From assembly GCA_963709355.1 (NCBI GenBank), contig CAVPVY010000005.1:1-64000 (forward strand): 64,000 nt of DNA, read 5' to 3'. Position 1 is the first letter of the stretch, and every line of letters begins with the position of its first letter. The translations under genes were made by a program, and so were the position numbers. Source of the stretch: PLOWO2-12-38-17 sp963709355. Lineage in GTDB: Bacteria > Planctomycetota > Brocadiia > Brocadiales > Brocadiaceae. Below the pieces are notes generated by a model. It was not told the origin of the DNA and did no database searches. It saw only the letters and a list, made by a program, of their open reading frames with translations. Below are positions 31,234 through 38,841 of this stretch, one piece after another.

Positions 31234-31856
31234 TCATTCCCATGCACCTTGTCCTCGTAAAAAGCGAGCGAAACCAGGAATACAGTAAAAAGAGGAAATA
31301 TTAAAAATTAATTCATTTATTAAAAGTTTAAAGCCTTTATGACCTCTATAGGAATTTTGTAATGCATAAGGATAAGCCCCGTCATAATCCCAGTTCCTTT
31401 CGCCAGGTAATTGGGCAACGGGCATTATCTCTATGGTATTTATCCCAGATCGTTCAATTCATCAAGATGGCAAAATACTGCATCAACGGTTTCATTGGGT
31501 GTGAATGTTCCCACATGAAGCTCATAGATGATCCTTTTAGCGAAGTCAGATCCTTTCCAACTCCCGTCTTCCCAATGGAAGCAATGATCAATTACTTGAG
31601 AAGGGACATGGATACCGTTAGGCTGATAATGGTATGCAGGTTCTGGCATGTCTCTTTCGTCATCGAGCCGATAAAAGTAAGAGATATTTTGAACCAAATC
31701 TTCAATAGTATTTTTCCAATATTTCCCAGAGTCTCTTTTCATACGAATAATTTTCTCATAGGGAGAGATTATTTTTAACGATACTGTATTTACAAAAGGT
31801 GCCCAGGCAACAAATTCATATTGCCCATTCCTTAAATAATTTGCTACGATTTCCAT
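31234..31856 (-). pseudogene. Truncated second treZ copy
   Basis: This is an N-terminal fragment of about 190-200 residues of a malto-oligosyltrehalose trehalohydrolase. Codons from 31856 give YEFVAWAPFVNTVSLKIISP and IYELHVGTFTPNETVDAVFC. They reach a frameshift near 31440 and continue as INTIEIMPVAQLPGERNWDY and YALQNSYRGHKGFKLLINEL before the similarity ends near 31310. It aligns collinearly with residues 1-180 of the treZ at 30108 (for example PVSQFPGERNWGYDG against PVAQLPGERNWDYDG). It is clearly a paralogue rather than an identical repeat, and it lacks the whole catalytic barrel. Its start overlaps the end of the ABC permease by 13 bases, so the ancestral importer operon probably ended in its own treZ. 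Confidence 0.85.
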
Positions 31857-32722
31857 TGCATTCCTTCTCCGAAGGATTTTTTAGTATAAAAATAACCAAA
31901 TCCAGCCACCAGGAACAAGATAATTACGGATGTCGCAGCGCCCTGTCCAAAATCACCCTTGTAAAAGAAGAGTTTGTAAGCATACACAGATAATGTTTCT
32001 GTTGAGCCTCCCGGTCCACCGCCCGTAAGTACATAAACGAGGTCAAATATCCTGAGTGCATCGATAGCCCTGAAGAGAATTGCCACGCCTAATACCGGTA
32101 AGAGTAATGGCAGGGTTATGAAACGAAACCTTTGCCAGCTATTTGCGCCGTCAACAACAGATGCCTTACAGATCTCCTGTGGAATTGCAGAAAGACCCGC
32201 CAAAACTATGATAGCTACAAAAGGAGCCGTCTTCCAGACATCCGCAATGACTAAAGAAAAGAAGGCTAAAAGTGGTTTCCCAAGCCAGTTAATTCGATGT
32301 GTTCCTATAACTTCAAAGAGATAGTTTAGAATGCCTAAATTATAGTCCAACATCCACTGCCACATCTTTGCAGTAACTACAGTTGGAATTGTCCATGGAA
32401 TAAGTATTATAATTCTCAAAAAGTTATTAACGAGTAATAGCTGGTTCATCATAAGTCCCAGACATAAGCCCAGAATAGCTTCCAGGGATATAGAAACAAA
32501 TGTGAATGAAAGTGTAATAAAAAGTGAGTACCAGAAACGAGAGTGCGTCAGAATTGACTGATAATTATCAAATCCTGCAAATCTTTCTTCTGGCAGAATG
32601 AGTTTCGTATTTTTGAAAGATATTATAAGTGTGTCTATAAACGGGATAAAATTAAATGCTAGTACCAGCATTATACCAGGCAATAAAAACAGATAGGGCA
32701 GTTTAGTTCTCAGTAAATTCAC
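31844..32722 (-). CDS. Sugar ABC transporter permease (MalF/ThuF type)
   Basis: This inner-membrane subunit belongs to a carbohydrate (CUT1) importer. Its 292 residues form six predicted helices, with the EAA loop near residue 190 (LSAIPQEICKASVVDGANSW), which docks on the ATPase. The first helix LFLLPGIMLVLAFNFIPFID is typical of MalF-type proteins. Its ATG overlaps the substrate-binding protein gene by 20 bases. The partner permease (38838-39662) and ATPase (37786-38841) lie upstream beyond the cassette array. Trehalose or maltose is the likely substrate from the neighbourhood, but specificity cannot be read from this subunit. Confidence 0.9.
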   Translation of the reverse strand: MNLLRTKLPYLFLLPGIMLVLAFNFIPFIDTLIISFKNTKLILPEERFAGFDNYQSILTHSRFWYSLFITLSFTFVSISLEAILGLCLGLMMNQLLLVNNFLRIIILIPWTIPTVVTAKMWQWMLDYNLGILNYLFEVIGTHRINWLGKPLLAFFSLVIADVWKTAPFVAIIVLAGLSAIPQEICKASVVDGANSWQRFRFITLPLLLPVLGVAILFRAIDALRIFDLVYVLTGGGPGGSTETLSVYAYKLFFYKGDFGQGAATSVIILFLVAGFGYFYTKKSFGEGMQWKS

Positions 32723-33983
32723 TTTTAATTCCTTCGAGTTTTGCGTTAATGGTTCTTAATGCCACATCGCTGCTTGTTTGATTTGACAACACCTTGTTAA
32801 TGTGTTTTTGCAAGATGTCGCTTACCCATTGGTAATAGGGAAGCTTTGGCCTGATTTGAATGTCTTTAAGAGCGATTTCAACTTTTGAAAGAAAAGGCAA
32901 TTTCTGTATGAGTTCCGGGTTATTATATAGTGCGTGTCTTGTAGGTGCCCAGGATAAATTCATGGCTAGTTCCTTTTGCGCTTCTGGTGAGGTTAAAAAC
33001 TCAATTAATTTCCATGCCTGCTCCTTTTTCTTCGACCGGGAATTGATCGCCAGATGCCACCCTCCATACACAGACGCAGGATTTCCGTCAGAAAATTTTG
33101 GTAACAGAGAAACTCCTACCTTGCCTTTCATTAACGGGTCTTCCTGGCATAGTTCCCACACATATGTCCAGTTTCTTAAAAACAGGCCTTTGCCCTGTTG
33201 AAACAGATGCCTGGAAGACTCCTCCGTAAGCTCACTGTTGGTATTTTGTGGCGATATCCTATATTTCCATATCAAGTCGTGCATAAAGTCGAGAGCTATT
33301 TTATTCTGATCAGAATCAACTATTATCTTTCCCGTATCGCTAATTATTCCACCGTTGTTACTGCCAGTAAATTCAACAAAATTACACACCAATCCTTCAT
33401 ATTGTTTTCCCTGCCAGAGATACCCGTAAACATGCTCATTAGAAGATATTTTTAAGCACGCTTTCACGAGATCATCCCATGTATGTGGCGTATCAAGATT
33501 ATATTTTTCTAACAAATCCTTTCTATAGTATAAGAGACCGATATTGGCATCCCAAGGGATGGCATACAGATGCCCGCGAAAGACATCGGTCTTTTCCATC
33601 ACAGGAACAAAAGACGCACGGTTTTCTGGAGTGATGTAGCCCTCAAGAGATTCTAACCAGCCAGCCGATGCAAATTCAGCTATCCAGATGGTATCGATTC
33701 TCATCACATCAACATCTTTGTTTTTTGCCCCACATGTGGTAATGTAATAATGGTGCTGCTGATCGGTAGGGGCGGGGAGGACGTTTAATTTAACCTTTAT
33801 GGCAGGATTTTCAGCCTCAAATTCCTTTATGAGAGTTTTTATAAACCTGATTTCTTCTGTTCCGGCTCCGATACTGAAAACTAACTCATCCGTTTTGCTT
33901 GCTTTGAAAAAAGTATAGGTAGTCCATAATCCGACTATAATATAAACAGATAATAAAATTGTTTTTTTGGGATTAAATTCCAC
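32703..33983 (-). CDS. Sugar ABC transporter substrate-binding protein
   Basis: This 426-residue periplasmic binding protein belongs to the CUT1 family (SBP_bac_1/8). One hydrophobic N-terminal segment (ILLSVYIIVGLWTTYTFF) is a signal or anchor. There is no lipobox cysteine. The mature part shows RFIKTLIKEFEAENPAIKVK, DVDVMRIDTIWIAEFASAGW, YAIPWDANIGLLYYRKDLLE and KKEQAWKLIEFLTSPEAQKE, all typical of trehalose/maltose-type binding proteins. It is the first importer gene after the cassette array, 60 bases from the distal attC-like site. It may therefore have lost the original upstream promoter and now depend on cassette read-through or a local promoter. Confidence 0.9.
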   Translation of the reverse strand: MEFNPKKTILLSVYIIVGLWTTYTFFKASKTDELVFSIGAGTEEIRFIKTLIKEFEAENPAIKVKLNVLPAPTDQQHHYYITTCGAKNKDVDVMRIDTIWIAEFASAGWLESLEGYITPENRASFVPVMEKTDVFRGHLYAIPWDANIGLLYYRKDLLEKYNLDTPHTWDDLVKACLKISSNEHVYGYLWQGKQYEGLVCNFVEFTGSNNGGIISDTGKIIVDSDQNKIALDFMHDLIWKYRISPQNTNSELTEESSRHLFQQGKGLFLRNWTYVWELCQEDPLMKGKVGVSLLPKFSDGNPASVYGGWHLAINSRSKKKEQAWKLIEFLTSPEAQKELAMNLSWAPTRHALYNNPELIQKLPFLSKVEIALKDIQIRPKLPYYQWVSDILQKHINKVLSNQTSSDVALRTINAKLEGIKSEFTEN

Positions 33984-34052
33984 TGTGGACTTCCATAGTA
34001 AACCATAATTTTAAAAGGCAGGTGGCATATTAAGTGTTTTGTTTAAGTATTC

Positions 34053-34125
34053 CCCCAACGACGATTGCTCACTTGCCGCAATGGTGCGCAGCGGAATTGC
34101 GGTCAGGTGCAGCGCATTGTTAGCC
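34053..34125 (-). repeat. attC-like recombination site 1
   Basis: This 73-base imperfect palindrome reads on the minus strand from GGCTAAC to GTTGGGG. It has an inner stem CCGCAAT / ATTGCGG and outer arms CGCTGCACCTGACC / GGCAAGTGAGCAAT. The TAA stop of the upstream ORF (34120-34122) lies inside the GGCTAAC core, a common cassette feature. Site 4 (49326-49393) is a close relative. Confidence 0.7.
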
Positions 34126-36375
34126 CTTGTATCTCTGTTTGATATACTCTTGCGTCTGACTGGCGCTTAGTTCTGTCGTGGAAGGGCCAGTACGGATATA
34201 AAAGCGCTCTATGTTACCATCTTTTACAAATACCGGTGTCTTGGCTTTGGAGCATTCAATCACCATGACCCTGCAACTATCATAATCTTCAAAGCGCGCA
34301 TGGATAAACTGCATCATCGGCGGCCCAATGCGGTCTTTTATCAGGTTTACAAGATGAAGGCTCATTTTGTCTTCATTTTCAAAACCGTCAGCATCAATAC
34401 CAAGTGGGGTGCGGTCATCGGCAACACCAATTGTCAAAATACCGCCGTTTGAATTGAGAAATCCTGCGATGGTTTTCAATGCTGCCAATTCAATTCTTGG
34501 ATCTTTGCTCCCGGTATGCAGGTTTACTCGCAAAGTAGATTTAAATTCAACTTCGCTCATTTCGCCGTTTGCGATGATGTCTCTTAAGGAAAGGAGCAGA
34601 TATGGGGCTATTTCGACATGTTCAGCCGCAAGTGTTTGATAACCTTCCTGAATGACCTGCGCAATCAGTTCCCGTCGTTGTTCCAGGAACTCCCGGTAAT
34701 TCATCAGTTCCCAATTTTCAGGCAACGCGTGCCAATGGTACATACGTGCAAGTTCCTCTTTCTTAAAGCGCAATGCCATTCCTGGCAGATACTCGGTCGG
34801 AGACTGATCCATAATCTTCATGTTATCGCCCCACTCGACCAGTGCGTAGTTGGCGATCTGATTTGTTTCTCTTAAATTGGTAATACCGAGAGTCTTGAGA
34901 TAGCCCTTTGGAAAAAGGTGATGCCGCTCTACCGCCCCACGCATTCCCTGTGATACCGGGTCCAGCAACTCCGAAACCTTCAATTTAGAAAACAGAGCGC
35001 GGGCGTCAAGCAACACCAGGGCAGCGTTGTAGGCAAGCAACGAAGGGCTACGAGGCGATGATGTTGCCAAGTCATTAGGGAGGGTAATTTTCCAGTAGTC
35101 CGCCGTCAGTGCCAGATCGCAAGCGTTTTCCAATATATTCACAAAACCGTCCGCATCTTTTACTTCACGAAAGCGTGCCAGATCGAACTCCATGGCAGAT
35201 TCCGGGGAACCAGTGAAACGTCCTGTAAGGCTGGACATGAAAAACCACCTGGCGATGACCCTTCGCAGACGGAATTCCTCGACGCCATACTCTGTTCGCC
35301 CCGTTAGATACAGAATGTAAGAGAAGAGCAGGTTGTTCTGAGAACTGATCATACTGCCGCTACGGAAACCCGGCAACCGAATACAATTCATGAAGTCATG
35401 CCAGTACTGGAGATTGACCACCCGTTCCTGGGCTTTTTTGAGCACTTCGAACTGCTCGACTCGTCGTTCATCACTGAATCGTTCAGTTTCCAGGTCTTTT
35501 CCGCGTAACAGGGAATAAACATATTTGAGCCGCGCGCGCTTGAACCCAAGTCCTACGCTGACCCGCAGCAGTTGATCGGGATCGGGTTGAATGAAATAAT
35601 TGAATGGTGATGTTTTCCCTATTGATGGTTTGCGCGCTTCCCGGCAGAACTGCTCAAGCTGGGATCGACCTTCATCCCAGAAGACCGACATCAGAGTCAG
35701 AATAAAGTCCGCCTGGTTGAGCGGAGTGCCTTTGCTGTTGATGCGCACAAAAACATCAGCCACATCCTCTTCGCTGATATTCGCAGATAGCTCCAGCGCG
35801 GTAAAAGGAAAGCTCAAGAGTGACTGGAGTCTTGAGATAGCCTTCTTTACCTGCTTTTCTTCATCGCTGCTGATCTCGCGTGAACCTTTCAATTCAGAAA
35901 GATAGCGATCAACAACCTCAAAAATGTCCGTTTCCTTGCTCCACAACATGGAGATGTCGGTAATGTATGACTTATCTCTACGAATGGCGGCATCAGCAAC
36001 TTCAAATTTTTCCAAAAACGGATTAAATGCAATATGAATCAATTCGCTGCCATAGTTTTCACGGACGACCGGAATCCTTTTAACAACCGCATATAGAGAC
36101 GTTAAGCGTTGCTGGCCGTCAACGATCAGCAGGCGAGAAGGTTTTTGCTTGATATCCGTACCGATAACGCGAGCATCATCGGAAAATCCGTTTTGCCAAA
36201 ACAGCAAATAACCCACAGGATAGCCCTGGTACATGGAGTCAAACAAATCTCGCACTTTGGCGTTTTTCCAGACAAATGGGCGCTGAATGTCGGGCAGGCC
36301 GATCTCGCCAAGTTCGATATACTTGACCAGGGAATTCAAGTCGTAATTTACTTGTTTAAAAACGGTTTCGCTCAT
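34120..36375 (-). CDS. DUF262/HNH protein fused to a Schlafen AlbA_2 domain (cassette gene)
   Basis: This 751-residue protein begins with a DUF262 (GmrS/ParB-like) domain containing LPDIQRPFVWKNAKVRDLFD and the signature LLIVDGQQRLTSLYAV (residues 82-97). A HNH-like segment GAVERHHLFPKGYLKTLG lies near residue 485, as in GmrD-type DUF1524 partners. The C-terminal 150 residues are an AlbA_2/Schlafen domain (EFKSTLRVNLHTGSKDPRIE, then GFLNSNGGILTIGVADDRTP). DUF262 plus HNH proteins include type IV restriction enzymes acting on modified DNA and other anti-phage effectors. AlbA_2 domains bind nucleic acid or nucleotides. The fusion suggests a defence or DNA-processing role by inference. It is the last of three cassette genes. 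Its GC content is higher than that of the flanking transporter genes, consistent with transfer. Confidence 0.8.
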   Translation of the reverse strand: MSETVFKQVNYDLNSLVKYIELGEIGLPDIQRPFVWKNAKVRDLFDSMYQGYPVGYLLFWQNGFSDDARVIGTDIKQKPSRLLIVDGQQRLTSLYAVVKRIPVVRENYGSELIHIAFNPFLEKFEVADAAIRRDKSYITDISMLWSKETDIFEVVDRYLSELKGSREISSDEEKQVKKAISRLQSLLSFPFTALELSANISEEDVADVFVRINSKGTPLNQADFILTLMSVFWDEGRSQLEQFCREARKPSIGKTSPFNYFIQPDPDQLLRVSVGLGFKRARLKYVYSLLRGKDLETERFSDERRVEQFEVLKKAQERVVNLQYWHDFMNCIRLPGFRSGSMISSQNNLLFSYILYLTGRTEYGVEEFRLRRVIARWFFMSSLTGRFTGSPESAMEFDLARFREVKDADGFVNILENACDLALTADYWKITLPNDLATSSPRSPSLLAYNAALVLLDARALFSKLKVSELLDPVSQGMRGAVERHHLFPKGYLKTLGITNLRETNQIANYALVEWGDNMKIMDQSPTEYLPGMALRFKKEELARMYHWHALPENWELMNYREFLEQRRELIAQVIQEGYQTLAAEHVEIAPYLLLSLRDIIANGEMSEVEFKSTLRVNLHTGSKDPRIELAALKTIAGFLNSNGGILTIGVADDRTPLGIDADGFENEDKMSLHLVNLIKDRIGPPMMQFIHARFEDYDSCRVMVIECSKAKTPVFVKDGNIERFYIRTGPSTTELSASQTQEYIKQRYKG

Positions 36376-36388
36376 AATCTTCCTTCGG

Positions 36389-36454
36389 TTCTAACGCAGA
36401 ACTCAGCGGCGGCGAGCGATTTTCCTCGCCGTCCGCTGGAGTAATTTGTCAGAG
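36389..36454 (-). repeat. attC-like recombination site 2
   Basis: This 66-base palindrome reads on the minus strand from CTCTGAC to GTTAGAA. The arms are ACTCCAGCGGACGGCGAG and CTCGCCGCCGCTGAGT, with an unpaired base and a short loop. It shares sequence with site 3 (CAAATyACTCCAGCG and GAGTTyTGCGTTAGA), so the two sites are recent relatives. Confidence 0.75.
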
Positions 36455-36458
36455 TAGT

Positions 36459-36941
36459 TTATTTTTTCTGTTCCTTCCATAGGTTAGCAATTTCACCAAA
36501 GGTTAAACCTTCAAGTCGTTTCTCCTGACAAAACTTCTGCCATACATTCAGTTGTCGATTTCTCTTGATCCGATTATCTATTTGCTCAGTAGTCTCAAGT
36601 AGTGAGGATAGTTCTATTACTTCGATCCGTTTTGGACACTCTTTCCAGTTGTGTGTCCAACATACGATAACATCAACGCTGTCTGGATTGTGTTTGTGCG
36701 CCAAGAATGATTTAGTGTCGTATTCAAACTCAATCCGCACTTCTTCCCATCGATTCTGTCCCATTTTACGTCTGGCAACGCAATCCGGGAATCCAGATTG
36801 GATGGACTCGATCTTGAAGTCAAATGTATCATGGAGTACACCAAAAAGATAGACTACGCCCAATTCGTTTACAGGCGCACACGAAAGAGACTTAAATCCA
36901 ATCTTATCACCAAACATACGTTTTCGGCTACCTGTGGTCAT
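36459..36941 (-). CDS. Predicted PD-(D/E)XK-type nuclease (cassette gene)
   Basis: This 160-residue cytoplasmic protein is the second cassette gene. Its core reads SGFPDCVARRK (about residues 48-58), then EEVRIEFEYDTKSFLAHKH and DVIVCWTHNWKECP. The spaced PD...E-x-E...K followed by the hydrophobic VDVIVCW strand fits the restriction-endonuclease-like fold seen in small predicted nucleases. The last 40 residues (RIKRNRQLNVWQKFCQEK) are basic and helical, possibly DNA-binding. No partner methylase is present. It precedes the DUF262-AlbA_2 gene and could be a stand-alone endonuclease. Activity is inference from motif spacing. Confidence 0.55.
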   Translation of the reverse strand: MTTGSRKRMFGDKIGFKSLSCAPVNELGVVYLFGVLHDTFDFKIESIQSGFPDCVARRKMGQNRWEEVRIEFEYDTKSFLAHKHNPDSVDVIVCWTHNWKECPKRIEVIELSSLLETTEQIDNRIKRNRQLNVWQKFCQEKRLEGLTFGEIANLWKEQKK

Positions 36942-36963
36942 TGTTGTAAATTTTTATCCTTAT

Positions 36964-37024
36964 CTCTAACGCAAAACTCAGAGGCGGCAGGTTTTTTGCC
37001 GTTCGCTGGAGTGATTTGCTATCT
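36964..37024 (-). repeat. attC-like recombination site 3
   Basis: This 61-base palindrome ends on the minus strand in GTTAGAG and shares its arms with site 2 (ACTCCAGCGAACGGC / GCCGCCTCTGAGT). The 5' core is degenerate and touches the stop codon of the upstream ORF (37023-37025). Confidence 0.7.
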
Positions 37025-37355
37025 AATCTTTTCCTGTTTTTAATATCTTCTCAAAAGTCTTTTCGGCTTCTCTTATGTCTTTTTTGCTTGATATTTCTTC
37101 GTCTTCAATTATGTTTTTCATCCACAGCTGAATAAAAAGGTCTTTTCCATGGTGAATCAATTCTTCTTTAACTTTAGTACTGTTGTCAATACTGATGCCA
37201 TTCGCTATCAAATATTGATAAGCCGTATCGGCAATTCTTTTGATTGCTGGGATATGCTCCAAGTTATCGATAGACTCTTCTAAGAAATATTTATGTTGGC
37301 TCTCTACCAGAACCATTCCGTATGCAGTCACTATTTTAATTATGTCTTGATTCAT
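37023..37355 (-). CDS. Small hypothetical protein (first cassette gene)
   Basis: This 110-residue, mostly helical, charged protein starts MNQDIIKIVTAYGMVLVESQ and ends in a lysine/glutamate-rich helix (EAEKTFEKILKTGKD). It has no signal peptide or membrane segment, and I do not recognise a family. It is the first of three cassette ORFs, with its stop at the edge of attC-like site 3. Cassettes of this size often encode toxin-antitoxin, immunity or unknown proteins. Nothing in the sequence chooses among these. Confidence 0.6.
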   Translation of the reverse strand: MNQDIIKIVTAYGMVLVESQHKYFLEESIDNLEHIPAIKRIADTAYQYLIANGISIDNSTKVKEELIHHGKDLFIQLWMKNIIEDEEISSKKDIREAEKTFEKILKTGKD

Positions 37356-37627
37356 TTGTCTTTATATAGATAACAATGATTATACAGTCTGTATAAAACG
37401 GCAAACACAGACTGTTTCGATATGTATAAGAAGTTGCCGTGCCTTCTTGTCACGTATTGTAACTACTTTCGCATTAAAATAAAAGAGTTGCGTATCATCA
37501 TAAAAAACGTTTCGTTATTGGAATGATAAAGAACAGTTCGTAATTATTGATAATATCTTCCTACTCGTTCGGGTTAGAATATAATACCCCACTTTGTTTT
37601 CGTCAATACAAAAAGAGTAATAGTTCA

Positions 37628-37775
37628 CCGCCGAAGGACGCCCCCGATAGCTGCATTCGGGGACAAGCTCCGAACGCGGAGAAATAAAGGGAATAGATGG
37701 AATTTGCATACTTTTTCCCTTTGTCCTCTATCATACGCTCTGCGACCTCAGCGTTCTCTGCGGTGGGCTGAACTG
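37628..37775. repeat. Inverted pair of CACCGC...AACGC...AAAGGG intergenic repeats
   Basis: The 430 bases between the cassette array and the ABC ATPase gene contain no convincing gene. They hold two related segments in opposite orientation. The plus-strand copy at 37628-37692 has CACCGCCGAAGGACGC and, after a spacer, AACGCGGAGAAATAAAGGG. The other copy (37717-37775) on the minus strand reads CACCGCAGAGAACGC, GAGGTCGCAGAG and then ACAAAGGG. The pair could be a dispersed palindromic element or a small non-autonomous transposon end pair. It also marks the junction between importer operon and cassette array. Confidence 0.4.
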
Positions 37776-37785
37776 TTACGTTATA

Positions 37786-38841
37786 TCAAAATTCTATCCT
37801 TGTCCCGGTTGCCGGGTCAAACCAATGAATATCATCGCAAGAAAATTTCAGCCCCACCAGATCACCCGCCCTTATTTGTTCAGCAGTGCTTTTTACATAC
37901 CATGTTATGCTTGGAGCAATTTTAACATGGCTTATTGATTCATGTCCTAAGTATTCGATATATTCTATCATACCCGGTATTGCGGAAGGTGTATTTGCAG
38001 GTGCTATGGTCAGTTTTTCCGGACGTATACCGAAAATACAGTTCGTTTTTACCGACAAAGGAGTGGGAAATTCAAATCTGGTTTCTCCTGAAAAAAAGGA
38101 GCGATCTCCATACGGCTCTATGTGGATCATATTCATCGGCGGTGTTCCAATGAAACCGGCAACAAAGGTATTGTGGGGTTTCTGGTATATCTCATTAGGA
38201 GTCCCAATTTGTTGTAAACGACCTTTATCCATAATGGCAATACGGTCTCCAAGGGTAAGCGCCTCAGTCTGGTCGTGAGTAACATAAATAGTTGTGATAT
38301 TACTCTCCCGCTGCAACCTTTTTAGTTCTCCCCTCGCTGAAAGCCGAAGAGGCGCATCCAGATTACTCAGAGGTTCATCCATGAGAAATACCTGTGGTTT
38401 TCGTACAAGCGCCCTTGCCAGCGCCACCCGTTGTTTCTCCCCGCCTGAAAGCTCTTTTGGATACTTTTGTAATAACGTGATCAGACCTAACATTTCAGCC
38501 GTTTCGGTTATTTTATTGTTGATATCCGTTTCCTTTCTTATTCTGAGGGGAAAGGCAATGTTGTCGTATACCTTCATGTGTGGATACAAGGCATAACTTT
38601 GAAAGACCAGGGCAATGTCTCTTTTCCCGGGTGAAGTTTGATTAACTATGTGCTCATTAAAGAAGATGTATCCGGAGGTTGGCGCTTCTAAACCTGCAAG
38701 CATATTTAATGTGGTGGATTTCCCGCTTCCGCTAGATCCCAGCACCACTAGAAATTCGCCGCTGTTTATTTCTAAATTGAGATTGTTTACGGCGGTGGTA
38801 TATCTGTATTGTTTTGTAAGGTCTTGTAGTCTTATCTTCAT
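37786..38841 (-). CDS. Sugar ABC transporter ATP-binding protein (MalK/UgpC type)
   Basis: This 351-residue cytoplasmic ATPase energises the CUT1 sugar importer. Walker A is GSSGSGKST (residues 36-44). The Q-loop lies in ALVFQSYALYPHMKVYDNI, the signature is LSGGEKQRVALARALVRKPQ (about 134-153), and Walker B is VFLMDEPLSNLDAP. The H-loop is YVTHDQTEALTLGDRIAI. A C-terminal TOBE/regulatory region follows (RPEKLTIAPANTPSAIPGMI). The length fits MalK-type subunits. Its start overlaps the upstream permease stop by four bases. Downstream the operon is interrupted by 3.7 kb of repeats and cassettes before the binding-protein gene. Confidence 0.92.
   Translation of the reverse strand: MKIRLQDLTKQYRYTTAVNNLNLEINSGEFLVVLGSSGSGKSTTLNMLAGLEAPTSGYIFFNEHIVNQTSPGKRDIALVFQSYALYPHMKVYDNIAFPLRIRKETDINNKITETAEMLGLITLLQKYPKELSGGEKQRVALARALVRKPQVFLMDEPLSNLDAPLRLSARGELKRLQRESNITTIYVTHDQTEALTLGDRIAIMDKGRLQQIGTPNEIYQKPHNTFVAGFIGTPPMNMIHIEPYGDRSFFSGETRFEFPTPLSVKTNCIFGIRPEKLTIAPANTPSAIPGMIEYIEYLGHESISHVKIAPSITWYVKSTAEQIRAGDLVGLKFSCDDIHWFDPATGTRIEF

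Larger units (their letters stand above)
34053..37355 (-). mobile_element. Integron-type gene cassette array without integrase (CALIN)
   Basis: Three minus-strand ORFs are each followed at the 3' side by an attC-like imperfect palindrome. The order is ORF 37355-37023 then site 37024-36964, ORF 36941-36459 then site 36454-36389, and ORF 36375-34120 then site 34125-34053. All three sites are oriented the same way, with the GTT end (GTTAGAG, GTTAGAA, GTTGGGG) distal to the ORF. The intergenic DNA consists of the sites and little else. The stop of the third ORF lies inside the site core. This is the layout of gene cassettes. No intI-like gene is in the window, so the array fits the CALIN class. 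It sits between the ATPase and binding-protein genes of one ABC importer. Confidence 0.75.
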
